NCBI GenBank assembly: GCA_022376465.1
Contig: JACDTU010000040.1
Coordinates: 1 to 36,408 of the forward strand
Direction: 5' to 3'
From: Cubamyces lactineus
Lineage: Eukaryota; Basidiomycota; Agaricomycetes; Polyporales; Polyporaceae
Length of the DNA stretch: 36,408 nt
Shown here: positions 1 to 9,948 of the stretch, one piece after another
How positions within the stretch are numbered: position 1 is the first letter of the stretch
How the letters are laid out: the number at the start of each line of letters is the position of its first letter
Position numbers and translations under genes: made by a program
Notes under the pieces: model-generated
Told to the model about the DNA's origin: nothing
The model's database searches: none
Seen by the model: only the letters and a program-made list of their open reading frames with translations

Positions 1-26
1 CTCATTGTGCTCTCATCACCATTCAG

Positions 27-2009
27 GTTCCCTTACATGGATTATCTTGTGGTTTCCACGCTCCTCGGCTCGCTCATGTACATGCTAGTTCTGTCGTACG
101 ATGTCGCATGCCAGTACCACAAGAATTTCGAGAAACGACTACGTGAAGATTTTGTTCCGGACATGCATCTGGACCTGGACGATGTCAAAGTTCGTTTCGT
201 GATACCGAAGAATCACATCAGTGTCCATGGACGTAACCACTCACAGTACTCGCTAAACCTCGTGCCTCATGTCGGACGCACCTATGGCGAAGGCGTTGAA
301 AGCTCGTGGAGTCACTTAAATCCCGCCGCCATGAGCACCCGCGAGATGGCTCTGGCTACTCGACACGAGATACTCAACGATCATATGAGTGCGTGGAACT
401 GGCGCAAGAAAATAGAACTCGGTGAGTATCTTGACGACTTTGCATTTTGACTTGGGCTGATTCCCTGGATCCCAGGCCCTTTTCTCCTCAGATCCTTGCG
501 GCAAGCTGCGCAAATTGCGCACAAGCAGCGGCGTCTGTTCAACGAGTTCACGGCAACATTTCCGCCAGACGTCGTCAAGGAGTGGGAACGAGTCATAGCG
601 CTGTGGAACGTCAATCCAGGACACGGAGCCGACCCCTACGAAGAACCAGAGACCAGTACGTTCACGTTCACACCAGCACTATTGCGTTGCAGTGTGGCTG
701 ACTTCCCATAGCTACGACCATCAGCAAGGTCCGCCTCGAATTGGCCAAGGAAGAAGCTGCAGACGCTGCGGTGAACCCGGAGGTTCTTGATATGTCCCCG
801 AGCGTATTCATACAGGTGGGGTTGGATTTGGAGGATCAACAGTATGTTCTCTTCCTGCACTGTCCTCTGCATGCTCATTTCCGTTTCAGGCGTTCTCTCA
901 AACTCAGGGACGCTGGGAAGACCGAGGGCGAATTGGCCGACCATCTGGAGCGAAGAAACACGCTTGCTCGACGCATTCGGTGCTGGGCCGAGGCTCAAGA
1001 CGTTTATATGCCCGCTGTTATCCAGCTCCGTGTCCAGACCAACACTCTCCTCTCGCCGTCAGGTGTCGATACCCAGGGAGTCCCGCCTACTGCTACCAAC
1101 ACGGACACGGAGAGCGACGGCCCGCCGATCCCAAACCCCGAGGACGCTTCCCTCTTTCTCCCCTCTGCACTCCCACCACATCTTCTTGTCGGCGAACACA
1201 CCTCACGACTCCTCAATTACGAGCGCCGCCTCCGCCTTGCTCAGCTCGAGGATTCCCTTGCAGATATCCGTCGCCTCCGTCGCATCCTCAAAGGCATCTC
1301 GGAGTTCAAGCGGCTCAATGTTTCAGGCACGGGGAACAAGCCCAACACCAGAGTCCGAGCACTCTACGCTAAGTTCTTACGGAAGCAGGTACGACTGGTT
1401 GCGAGATACCGCGCCGCTTACTGCGCCCTTGCAAAGATCGATGCCGATGGAAACTGGCGAAGAACATTCCGTGAACTGCTAGATTCACATCTCACAGGGC
1501 CAGGAAGGGACGACGACGACGTTGGGGAGGGGCACGTCGAGATATCCTGGATATGGCTTGCTCCCTGCAGTGCTTTCTCGGACTCGGACGAATCACGCGA
1601 ATACAACGACAGTATGCGCGCCGAGTGGGCTCGGAGCAAGGCCAGGGCGGAACGGTGGGAGGAGGAGGTTGAGTTGCTGGTGGAGGAAATGGATCGCGTG
1701 GTCAAGTTCCTGGAGGCTGAAGCGTCGCAGTGGCGACTCCGAGCTGACCGCCGGGTCCACATATTCTCCAACCCTCGCCTTCCCTTCGATATCGCGGACG
1801 GCGTACGCGCTTTCGCCCTGCGCCAAGTTGATATCTACAGTGCCCTCGCCCGCCGATTTGCATGTCAGTGGACTCCCCTTCTCCGCACCCTCGGCCGCCC
1901 TGTGAAGTGGGTTGAAGCGTACTATACCACCGCCGGAGCGAGCACCAGTGCAGATGGGGAGGGTTTAGGCGAAGATGCTGATGGTTCAGATGCGGACGAG
2001 GATGACTAG
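27..2009 (+). CDS. KDZ transposase, 3' exons (left copy, 5' end outside window)
   Basis: Four exons, all in phase: 27-425, 492-655, 712-841 and 890-2009. The window starts inside the preceding intron. The first exon holds the core of the KDZ RNase H-fold transposase domain: motif SYDVACQYHK (Asp codon at 100-102), then VGRTYGEGVESSW with acidic residues near 285-300, followed by WNWRKK. The last exon is a charged helical C-terminal region ending in an acidic tail (DGSDADEDD). KDZ proteins are DNA transposases that act in the nucleus on element ends. I infer the two Asp and one Glu form the catalytic triad. The sequence is identical to the right copy. Whether the left copy is full length cannot be seen here. 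Confidence 0.88.
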
Positions 2010-2499
2010 AGGTTCGAGCGCTCTGTAGTACCCGTCTGTCGTACTTGTTGCATGCACGTTATGTCTTGTAGTCGAGAGAATTCTATTCATGACTTTCGTA
2101 TGCTGCTGGTACAAGCTCGACAGGGAAGGACAAATCAGACAGTACGAAGTACATATGAATGTATTAGAACGGGAGGCGGAGACATGCAGGCCAGATCAAG
2201 CATCGTAATCGCCTGGGGCACGGGTGATTATGCCGGGAAAATGTGCTGGATATGGTGAGTTGTTTGCAGGAAGGTGACATCTCTGTACCATAATCGTTGT
2301 ATCATCTGACCACAAACCGAGCCGTGCGGAGATTCGTTTAGTACCAAGAAGAAACATTGTACATAGCAAGCTACTTGTGAGACGAGGATACAAACCGCTG
2401 ACGTGATGCATGAGGGTACTAGTAATGCGACACGCGCGCGATGTACAAAGCCGGAGAGGTGCTAGGACAAGGGTGGGGAGGTTGTAAACGAAGTGTTTG

Positions 2500-3247
2500 T
2501 CAGCGCGGTGAGCGTGGTGTACATGAATGGTGGGAAGGTTGTGCTTCACGGGATGGTGGTTCGTCTGCGAAAACTGTCCAAGGGGAGGGAATGGGGTCGT
2601 CGGAACGCGCGCCAGCCAGTGTGGTTAAGATGCTATCAGTACCCGCGATCACGTTGCGCAGACATTGCGGGGTCGACTCGAGTGAGTCGTAACGGACCGT
2701 TATGGCATGACTCGTTGAACTTTCGGACGTCGCTGACATGTTTGGGATGATGATGAGCTGCAGCCGCGTCGCAATGGTGCGATAAGATTGACTGATCACG
2801 TTCTCTTGCTACCACACGCCCTTCCAGCTCGTACACGACCCGGACTTGACCTTCCTGTTTGCACGATCTAGCAGAGCACCGGAAGTCAGGGAGAGATACA
2901 TTAGACTAGACGCGAGAGAATGGGCCTACTGACCGGGATTGAATGCCAATTTGCAAGTAACGGTGTAGCATGGCGACAGGATCGTTCTGCATGTAAAAGA
3001 GGGCAGAGAGGGCGGCGGGTGATGCACGTTTCTGGTGGGGATGCTGTAATAGGGAGGTGGGGCTGTTGTATGATTCGGACCAGGCCGTGGTGCGAGAGAA
3101 AAGGAGGGAGAGTATATGTCTGAGCGGGGATGTTGTACAATGGCAGTAATGGGGACGGCGAGGCTGAGACAACGACGGCAAAAGCGCTCCGTGCATCCCA
3201 CGCACACAACGCGCGAGATCAAGGTTGCATGAGAAATATGAGGGCGC
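2500..3247 (-). CDS. Accessory gene of the KDZ element, left copy, 3' exons
   Basis: Mirror of the gene at 31522-32269. Supported exons on the minus strand: 2934-3043, 2813-2867 and 2500-2757. The upstream cysteine-pair stretch ends at 3247. The sequence is identical to the right copy, so the same uncertainty about the 5' exons applies. The 490 bp between its stop and the KDZ stop at 2009 holds no convincing gene and presumably contains both 3' UTRs. Confidence 0.5.
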
Positions 3248-3344
3248 TGGATGAGGATCAGTGTGGGTCTCACAAGACAGACATGAGCACGTACCTGTAC
3301 AACGAGCCGTCCCTATCCCGGACAGCGGTGAGTTCAGAAGAAAT

Positions 3345-3773
3345 CCTCGACGTGTTGACGAGCGAAGCCGTTGGCACGGAGGATGTTTGCGCGTTGACGA
3401 TGACCAGTGAGCAGGCGGCGGCGATGGAGGTGGCGAGTCCGAGATTCTGGATGCGCTCTCTGGGGTTGACGTTGCTGTGATTTGGCTGTTGGGAGGACTG
3501 TGCGGGGTTGTGGGCGGACTGGGGAAGGATGTGTTGTTGCTGTGGGTTGGGAGCGAGACTCGGGAGCCGCTGGTGCTAAACACTGCCCGCCTGCTCGCAA
3601 ACCTTCCAGAGCGCCTCGACGTGTTGACGAGCGAAGCCGTTGGCACGGAGGATGTTTGCGCGTTGACGATGACCAGTGAGCAGGCGGCGGCGATGGAGGT
3701 GGCGTGTCCGAGATTCTGGATGCGCTCTCTGGGGTTGACGTTGCTGTGATTTGGCTGTTGGGAGGACTGTGCG
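3345..3773. repeat. Direct duplication, 269-bp period, left arm
   Basis: Positions 3345-3504 and 3614-3773 are the same 160 bp with one difference seen (GCGAG versus GCGTG near 3434/3703). The homology continues more loosely for about 50 bp beyond each copy. On the minus strand it lies where 5' exons of the accessory gene would be expected. Confidence 0.85.
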
Positions 3774-3902
3774 CCGGTGGGCTTGGGAAAGGTGTGTTGT
3801 TGTTGTGGATTGGGAGCGAGGGCAAGACTCGAGGCGGCCATCCTGAGGACAGCGATGAAACGTCTATAGGACACGTGTGTGAGTTGTGAGGAACGTGGAG
3901 GC

Positions 3903-5307
3903 GTTGTACGCACCTGTAACGTACAACGGGCCGACGCGCGCAGCCATATTGTGGATGTACCGGGAGGGAGCGTTGTAGAGGGGCACAGAGGCGTCGTTGT
4001 GGATGAGCAAGGAGGGGATTGTTGTGGAAGCGCGAGGAGGTGTTGTACGCGCCCTGGCGTACAACGTGGTGACGTGTGCGCGGCTGCATTGTAGAAGGAT
4101 TAGGCGGGGTCGTTGTTGAGAAGTAGGGAGGGCTCGTTGTTGGCGACCAAGGAGGGGATGTTGTGAGAGCGCGAGGAGGCGTTGTACGCGTCCTGGCGTA
4201 CGAGATGACGTGCGCGTGACCGCGCTGTAGGAGGACCGGACGGGATTGTTGTTGCTGTGCAGAGACAGGCCGGTGTAAACAAGCAGAGGAGGGTCGCTGT
4301 AGGCCTGTGGAGACGGACGGGGAGAGGGCATTGTGAACGAGCGGGGAGACGCCGTTGTCGAAGGCCACGGAGGCGTCTTTGTAAATGAGCGAGGAGGGGA
4401 TTGTTTTTGGAGAGCGTGGAGGCGTTGTACGCGTCCTGGTGTACACCGGGACGACGTGCGTGCGGCCGAATTGTAGCAGAATCTGGTGGGGTCGTTGTGG
4501 ATGCAGAGAGGGGTCGTTGTAGACGAACATGGTGGGATAGTTTTCATAGAGCGATGGGCTGTTGTACGTTCCCTGATGTACAATAGGCTGGCGTGCATGT
4601 GGTCGTATTGTAGATGGACTGGGAGGGGTGGTTGTTAGTGTGTGGCGAGGGATTGTTGTCGGGGAAGGCGGAGGCATTGTACGCGCCCCGATGTACAATC
4701 GGGAGTCGACGAGCAGGTGGCCCGCGTTGCAGGGAGATGTTGTAGGAGAGGGTGGTCGTGTTGTATGCACTGGGTGTACAACGGACAAACGAGTCGCTCG
4801 GGAGGATGGTTTGTGGATGGGGAGGAGGGGTTCTTGTGGGCTGAAGGTGGACGCGTTGTAAGTGTACTGATGGGCCGCGCGATTGTGCTTGATCTGCGTT
4901 GTACATCGGTACCGTGTCATAAAGCAGGCGAGCTGTGAATGACGTGAGCAACAAACGGCGGATTCGTTGTAGATCGAACCTACAACGCAGTACCGTGTAA
5001 TGACGACGGCGACCTGGTAGTGTTGTAACGCGGGGGGCGGTGGATTTTAAAACGCATCCCCGGCGTAGGGGTGGGGTAGTCGTCGCGCGTTGTAGATGTG
5101 AGGAGGGGTTATGGATAAATTGTCGGGGCCTGGTGGAGTCGTTGTAAGAGAGTGTGGTGGGATCGGTGTTGTTGGCAAGCTGCAAACGCGGGCGCGTACA
5201 GCCACGCGAGGTGGCAGTGTTGTAGATGTTAGTGTGGAGATACAATGGCGGTTGGATTGTTGTTGCTACAACAATATACAATAAGCCCTCCATTGTACAT
5301 GTACAAC
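3903..5307. repeat. Subterminal palindrome array, left arm
   Basis: About 1.4 kb studded with GTTGTA or TACAAC. At least nine copies occur as imperfect to perfect hairpins: 3903-3927 (arms GTTGTACG/CGTACAAC), 4042-4065 (GTTGTACGC/GCGTACAAC), 4181-4204, 4424-4447, 4561-4584, 4676-4699, 4760-4782, 4966-4986 and 5293-5306 (a perfect 14-bp palindrome). Several are about 140 bp apart. The spacers contain a degenerate unit of about 24 bp, GTTGT followed by purine-rich GAGGAGG stretches. The position directly inside the element tip resembles the subterminal transposase-binding repeats of other DNA transposons; that role is inference. Confidence 0.8.
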
Positions 5308-5332
5308 GCGTAGTGCCTAAGTTCACAATGAT

Positions 5333-5352
5333 TTAGCCACGTAGGTGGCTAA
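5333..5352. other. Hairpin at the inner tip of the left arm
   Basis: TTAGCCAC, loop GTAG, GTGGCTAA: a perfect 8-bp stem with a 4-nt loop, 29 bp from the inner repeat boundary. The stop codon of the gene at 5333-7289 is formed by one side of the stem. Confidence 0.8.
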
Positions 5353-7289
5353 TGTGTTGATACTGTTGGTGACCACAACTGTCAGACTCATCTCCAGTAT
5401 CTACGGTTGGCGACATGCGTCCTTCCCCATCTGGGGAGCCTGGCGAGTGGCGACGGAGCTCATCGGAAAGGGGGGCTGGGGCGGGCTCTATCTCTGAGGT
5501 GACGCCGATGTGAGTGGTAGAATGGCGCTCTTCATCACTGCAGGTAGAGGAAAACCGGGCCAAGGGAGGAGAGCGTGATCGAGGTTGTTGAAGGTCGTAC
5601 TGCGTAGACGATGTAGGATGAGAGGTCGTGTCACAGGAAGGAGTTGCCTGTATGGACGAGACATTTGGAATGATGTCCTTGGGACCACTATCACCCGATG
5701 CATCATGCACGTCTCGTGCCGACGACGTTTCTCCGAGCTCAAAGTACGACCGCTGAGAGCCCGTGTCATCGAGTGACGGATCTACTTGTTGCACCGGAGG
5801 GTTCCTCGCCAATACCGGACTGGGTGGTGTTCGACAGTGCTTTGTCAATCGCGTAGGAACCGGTATTGGAGGCGGTGACGCGCCGCACAGGCCTTCATGC
5901 ATTTTGTGGAGATTGGATTGTACCCCAGGGGAAGGCAGTACGATTGGAGCGGACACTGCAAGGTTCGAGGGTAGGGAAGCGGAGCGAGAACGCGTGTAAG
6001 AGCCAGAACATCCTTGTAGGGGCGTGCGCTGTTTCAGAGGGCCAGTTGGCTGGTGTATTGGAGGTAGTGACGAAAGACGAGGTGGTATGTGCCCCGAAGC
6101 CACCGACGGAGGGCGGGATGGTATTCGTCCTGGAGGAAGCGAAGGGGGGCGGGATAGCACGTGTCCCCGAGCAACTGATGGAGGGTGGGATGGTATACAT
6201 GCTGGAGGAAGCGAAGGGGGGCGGGATCGCGTGGGTCCTGGCGTCACTGATGTAGGATGAGACGGTATACAAATCGTCAAGGACAAAGATGGATGGATAG
6301 TGAGGTCGACTGAGGAAGCTAATGCCTCCGCTGGAGTGTGGAGGGCTTGTGTGGTAGCAGAGACAACAGAAGTGGGAAATGTAGGGGCTGCTTGTGGACA
6401 CCTGAGCAAGAGGGGATCCTGCGAGTGAGAATGGTGGTTGACCGCTGAGAGGTCGTAGTACGGCTCTTCTGGTATTGGCGAGAGGCCTGACCTCAGAACT
6501 CCTTCTCCCTCACCTGCTCTACCATCGGCGAGGCCTTGCCGGAACTGATGCAATGGATTAATGGGCGAAACGGTGTGGCTAAGTGCAAATTCGAGCCCGT
6601 GGCCCTCAAGAACCGACGGATTGGGGATAGCCGTCCATACGTCATACTGCGGAAACTGTCCATATCCTCCGCCTTGGATGAGGTGCTTTGGCAACATGGA
6701 CAGGCCTGAGTAATCCCCTGTCCCAAAGCCAGTTGCTGGAGTATCCCAAGGTCCGGACGACACGTCGGTGAACTGCCACTCCGCGAGCTGTTGGCCAAGT
6801 GAATCTTGTCCGTACTCATAGGCCATACCGTAGAAAGGGAAGGAGTTTGTCGGAAGCTCTTGGTCGTCGGCAGGAGCGGGGTCTTCGGGGGTTTCTTGGG
6901 CGAGATACACCCTCGTGTTGCCAATTTCGTCGGGACGATCTTCAACGCTTGGCGTGCTATCCTATGACACAGTTAGAGCGAAAGGATCGGATTATGTGTG
7001 CGAACATCTATGGCGGCTTGTCGGGCTCTTGATAACCTGGCAGTCTGCATGAAGGCCAGACCCCTTCCACGCAACGATGGGGTAATATTTGTGCGAATCA
7101 ATCGAGACGGGCTGTCTAGAGGCGTCGGCTTGGAAAGACGGCTGGTGGGCGTTCGTCCTGGTCGACCACTTCGCCTCGAAGGCCTTGACATTGGCCGGCC
7201 TGCAGAGTGCAGAATTGTGAATCCGATCCTTCGTGAGCAATCAGGTCAGGATAGGGGAACCGCATGGACGCAGGTCACAATCACATACC
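5333..7289 (-). CDS. Pro/Ser-rich protein of unknown function, C-terminal exons
   Basis: Two exons are well defined, 7037-7228 and 5333-6961 (542 codons before the stop), preceded by a short exon ending at 7289 on an AAG/GTATGT donor; phases agree. The 5' end is unresolved. A possible earlier exon contains an ATG at 7466 followed by a hydrophobic stretch (MYLILLTAALGLTTL), and another good donor lies near 7571. The large exon is rich in Pro and Ser, with three copies of a 24-residue repeat (72-bp DNA unit, about 6070-6270) built on IPSHPPSV and SRPPSLPP. No catalytic domain is visible. The composition fits a disordered nuclear or regulatory protein, but that is a guess. The last 16 residues and the stop are encoded by the inverted-repeat arm, so the original C terminus has probably been replaced. 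Confidence 0.55.
6070..6270. repeat. 72-bp tandem repeat inside the Pro/Ser-rich gene
   Basis: TGGAGGAAGC recurs at 6131 and 6203, giving a 72-bp period that keeps the frame (24 residues per unit). About three diverged copies are present. Confidence 0.7.
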
Positions 7290-7774
7290 TTTAGCCACTC
7301 GCTGTCTGCTTGAAGGCTGTGACAGAACACTCGAGTAGATGTTGGTGGAAGATGTAGGAGGTGGTTAAGGATTAGCCGTCGGGACGAGCCTACTAGTAGA
7401 ATGGAGAGTCGTACGGCCGCAGAGAGTTGTAAGGCCCAAGGCGGCAGTCAGAAGAATGAGGTACATGGTTTTTCTTGAAGATGAAGAGATGCTTTGGAGG
7501 CTCTGTTCGGCTACGCAAAGCATGCCTTGGCCGACCAGGGAGCGAACTAAGCCTCGTGCCAAGTGACATACCTTAGTCGTGAGATTGTGAGATTTGATCC
7601 GATCGGCCGGCTCTCTCCTGCGTCCCCATCGTCGTCGTAAACGACCGTTCCATCATCGTCCGCTGCGCGCTGATGTCCACTGGAGATACATCCATTTCTG
7701 ATTTGCCTGTGTTTGACAGTCGTTCGCTGTGGTCCAGAGCCTCCCCAACCGCGCTCAACGGATAGTCAAAGACG

Positions 7775-8372
7775 GTGGCCTTCTGGCTTACCTCGGTCCT
7801 CTCTGCCCTCTCCCTCGGTGCCCTCCGCGTCTTCGCGTTCGACAACTCGAGGTCTGACAACGTATGTACCCGGCCTCCTCACGAAGGTATTGCTGATTTG
7901 CTAACATGCCTTGTAGCTTGCGGTGTGCGTGCTGTATTCTCGAGCTTGTTAACCCGATGCGCTTAGACTGTGACTGCATCCAGTTACTGGGGTCAGAACT
8001 CGTATGGCGCTACTCACAGCGATACCGCCAACTTCCAGAAGAGCCTCGCGACCTATTGCCAGGTAGCGTTTATCTCTTAAGATTCGACTTCGCATGTACT
8101 CAAGCAACGCCTTCCAGGATGATTCGATTGACGTGTTGCCCATTGCGTTCCTGAACGTCTTCTTCGGCACCGGCGGTCAACCTTCGATCGATCTTTCGAA
8201 TGTCAGTACAATTACCTTGACACCTGATGCGTCGGATGCATTGATGGCTTAGATCTGCGGCAGCTTGGACGATCCGGTCTTCCTGGGCATGCCCGACTGC
8301 AGCTTCCTGCGCGCCTCGTGTTCATCGGCCACAGAGCTGACGCTTACCACATGCTCAGAAACACGCCCTTGA
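7775..8372 (+). pseudogene. GH18 (class III-type) chitinase, truncated 5' fragment
   Basis: Exons 7775-7861, 7917-7924, 7984-8062, 8118-8201 and 8253 onward join in phase. They encode a signal-peptide-like start (AFWLTSVLSALSLGALRVFA), then LAVYWGQNSYG, ATYCQ, DDSIDVLPIAFLNVFFGTGG and a CSFL end. This is the N-terminal part of secreted fungal GH18 chitinases that cleave chitin. Two faults are visible: the expected ATG is GTG at 7775 with an in-frame TAG just upstream, and homology stops after CSFL, giving an unrelated tail to a TGA at 8372. The catalytic DxxDxDxE region is absent. The five-exon structure is otherwise preserved, so the loss looks recent. The gene was probably cut by a rearrangement near 8310. 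Confidence 0.85.
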
Positions 8373-8383
8373 CAACAGTGTCG

Positions 8384-8391
8384 GCTATAAA
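8384..8391 (+). promoter_or_regulatory. TATA box
   Basis: GGCTATAAAATG sits about 80 bp before the ATG at 8469, a normal distance for a fungal TATA-directed start with a short 5' UTR. Confidence 0.5.
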
Positions 8392-8468
8392 ATGAGCATG
8401 GTCGCAAAGGCCGTAGTAGCTACTGCACCTCAGCCCTCGTCTCGACTCCTACTACCCCGCCGCCCGAT

Positions 8469-8823
8469 ATGTCTTTGCACACCATCCCCAAACCGCTCCC
8501 CGATGCCGTTGAACTTGACTCTTGGGCTGAAGCTGGAGAAAAAATTCAGCAACTCAGCCCCCAGTCAGAGGACCGGGCGGTCACATTCGCGGCTTCGGTG
8601 TATAAGGCCGCAAAGTTTCTCATGGCTGTTATGACCAAGGGAGGTGTCTCCCTCACGGATGTCACCGCCGCCAATGATATCATAGGTCAGGGATGAGCCT
8701 GAGGGTTGGCTGTTTTGAGCGTTACTAAAGAAACCTTTTCCACCAGGGGTAAAAATATGGGATGTACTGAACAGGGCAATCGTTAGGGAGAAGGAAGGGG
8801 ATGATGAAGAGGGTCCCGCATGA
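8469..8823 (+). CDS. Small 97-aa acidic protein, two exons, unknown
   Basis: Exon 1 (8469-8685) and exon 2 (8747-8823) are joined by a 61-nt intron with GTCAGG donor, TTACTAA branch-like sequence and CACCAG acceptor; the phase is kept. The protein starts MSLHTIPKPLPDAVELDSW, has a helical middle (AASVYKAAKFLMAVM) and a charged end (REKEGDDEEGPA). It has no signal peptide or recognised domain. A TATA box lies upstream. An ATG at 8392 in another frame is less convincing. It could be a remnant of a longer gene, since the chitinase fragment just upstream shows the area is rearranged. Confidence 0.5.
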
Positions 8824-9409
8824 GAAGTCATCCAGTTCGTGGCCGTCATGAGCAGATCATGGCACATAGTCGCGAAAATCCAGAGACAGGTCGCTGTGTG
8901 TCGGCGGTGTGTGTGTGCAGCGTAGTCGACTCTTATATTATAAGCATAGCCGGTATTGACCAAGCGGCTTTCGACCAGCGCCCACGAGCCGAGCGGCTCG
9001 AATATTTGAGCACCGCCGGGACGCTTTTAGTCAATCACCATATTTAGTGGTCAACAACTACGAACGGTGTTAGTCTCGTAACCAGACGTTATGGAGATCG
9101 CTCCTTATTTGGACACGCGGGATGGCCAACGAACCGAGACAGACGTCTGGTGGATTTTGGACAGGGGGGTAGGGGGTTGTCACGTTTGGAGAAGATGTTT
9201 TTAGTTTGTTTAATAGACCCCCATTAACTAATGGAGTAGGCCTCTCCCAGAGCCGTTAATTTTTTGCACCTTAATCACGGCCCGGATTAACTCACCTGTT
9301 TATCCCGTCGCGTCCCGGGCAGCCCAGAGGATTAACCACTCGGCCTGGTTTAGCGTGCGTTGAGCACCACCCCGCGGCCCTCCGTCAGCCTCAACAACGA
9401 CGATGAGCA
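8824..9409. other. Non-coding spacer
   Basis: No supported gene. The sequence includes a T/A-richer stretch with several TTAA motifs around 9220-9340. From about 9361 it reads as open frame that would continue across the copia target site into 15730-15945 if the element were absent. Confidence 0.5.
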
Positions 9410-9414
9410 CAGGA
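9410..9414. repeat. Target site duplication CAGGA (left)
   Basis: CAGGA immediately precedes the 5' LTR and recurs at 15730-15734 immediately after the 3' LTR. A 5-bp duplication is normal for Ty1/copia integration. Confidence 0.9.
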
Positions 9415-9714
9415 TGTTGAACTTCCAGGTTATTGGCTGTGCCGGACCGGGAATGTGGACTTTGTGGCTGTGGCGCCTACAACGCGCACAGCATGGACTT
9501 TATTCCTTTTATGGACTGCTTAGCATACGTACTGTAGTTAGACATTCTTTCATTCCCTCCATCTTTCTATTGCGTTCTACACTGCTATGGATCCTTCCAG
9601 AGGGTTCTATATCTATGACACCATATGTCGCGATACTCGCACCATGGTCTTACTCATCATACATAGCGATCACATGCCTCCTTTCTTCGCTTACTCATGG
9701 CACTCCTCTCTCAG

Positions 9715-9722
9715 TATATAAG
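9715..9722 (+). promoter_or_regulatory. LTR TATA box
   Basis: TATATAAG with a transcription start expected about 30-60 bp downstream, which would place the hairpin 9743-9773 at or near the RNA 5' end. Confidence 0.6.
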
Positions 9723-9772
9723 GAGGACATTCTTCGCCCCTGCTCTTCAGTCGTTCGCTCACAGACTGAAGA

Positions 9773-9848
9773 GTAAGTTCCTTCATTACCTATGGTTACT
9801 TATGCAGTTACTTACCAAGTACTTGTAGCTCTCTTGTGTCGCTTACAG
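9773..9848 (+). other. Possible leader intron in the LTR
   Basis: GTAAGT at 9773-9778 and TTACAG at 9843-9848 delimit a 76-nt stretch of normal fungal intron size. Both sites are conserved in the 3' LTR. It might be removed from the element's leader; nothing in the sequence proves splicing. Confidence 0.35.
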
Positions 9849-9948
9849 GTACTTGTACTATGCAATATAGTCGTTCGCTCACAGACTGAAGACTTCTTTG
9901 TGTCGCTTACAGGTCGCTCCCCAGCCTTCTAGGTTCAGAAGTTCGTCA

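Larger units (their letters stand above)
1..5381 (+). repeat. Left arm of a >5.38-kb near-perfect inverted repeat
   Basis: Every stretch I compared is the exact reverse complement of 29388-34768, with a constant coordinate sum of 34769, so there is no indel. I found no substitution. The inner end is sharp: identity stops after 5381, where left reads CTGT and the partner reads CTGA. The outer end is not visible because the window begins inside the arm, in an intron of the KDZ gene. Contents from 1 inward: KDZ transposase 3' exons, a convergent accessory gene, then a palindrome-rich subterminal region and a tip hairpin. Confidence 0.95.
9415..9948 (+). repeat. 5' LTR
   Basis: 534 bp, starts TGTTGAACTT and ends TTCGTCA. 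TATATAAG at 9715-9722 is the likely promoter element, followed by a 10-bp-stem hairpin (9743-9773). The segment TCGTTCGCTCACAGACTGAA occurs twice, as does TTGTGTCGCTTACAGGT, so the 3' half is an internal duplication. Confidence 0.93.

Noticed and set aside
3864..5326. Long minus-strand open frames of up to several hundred codons in the left arm (and plus-strand mirror 29443-30905)
   Set aside because: Several frames are open at once over the palindrome array. The products are Tyr-Asn/Thr/Pro-rich because TACAAC repeats lack stops. No consistent splice model or domain.
7573..7774. Minus-strand frame as a separate gene
   Set aside because: It may be an upstream exon of the Pro/Ser-rich gene because of a good GTATGT donor near 7571, but frame and start cannot be fixed, so it was not listed.
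8565..8963. 132-codon minus-strand frame
   Set aside because: It lies antisense to the spliced 97-aa gene and has no splice or motif support.
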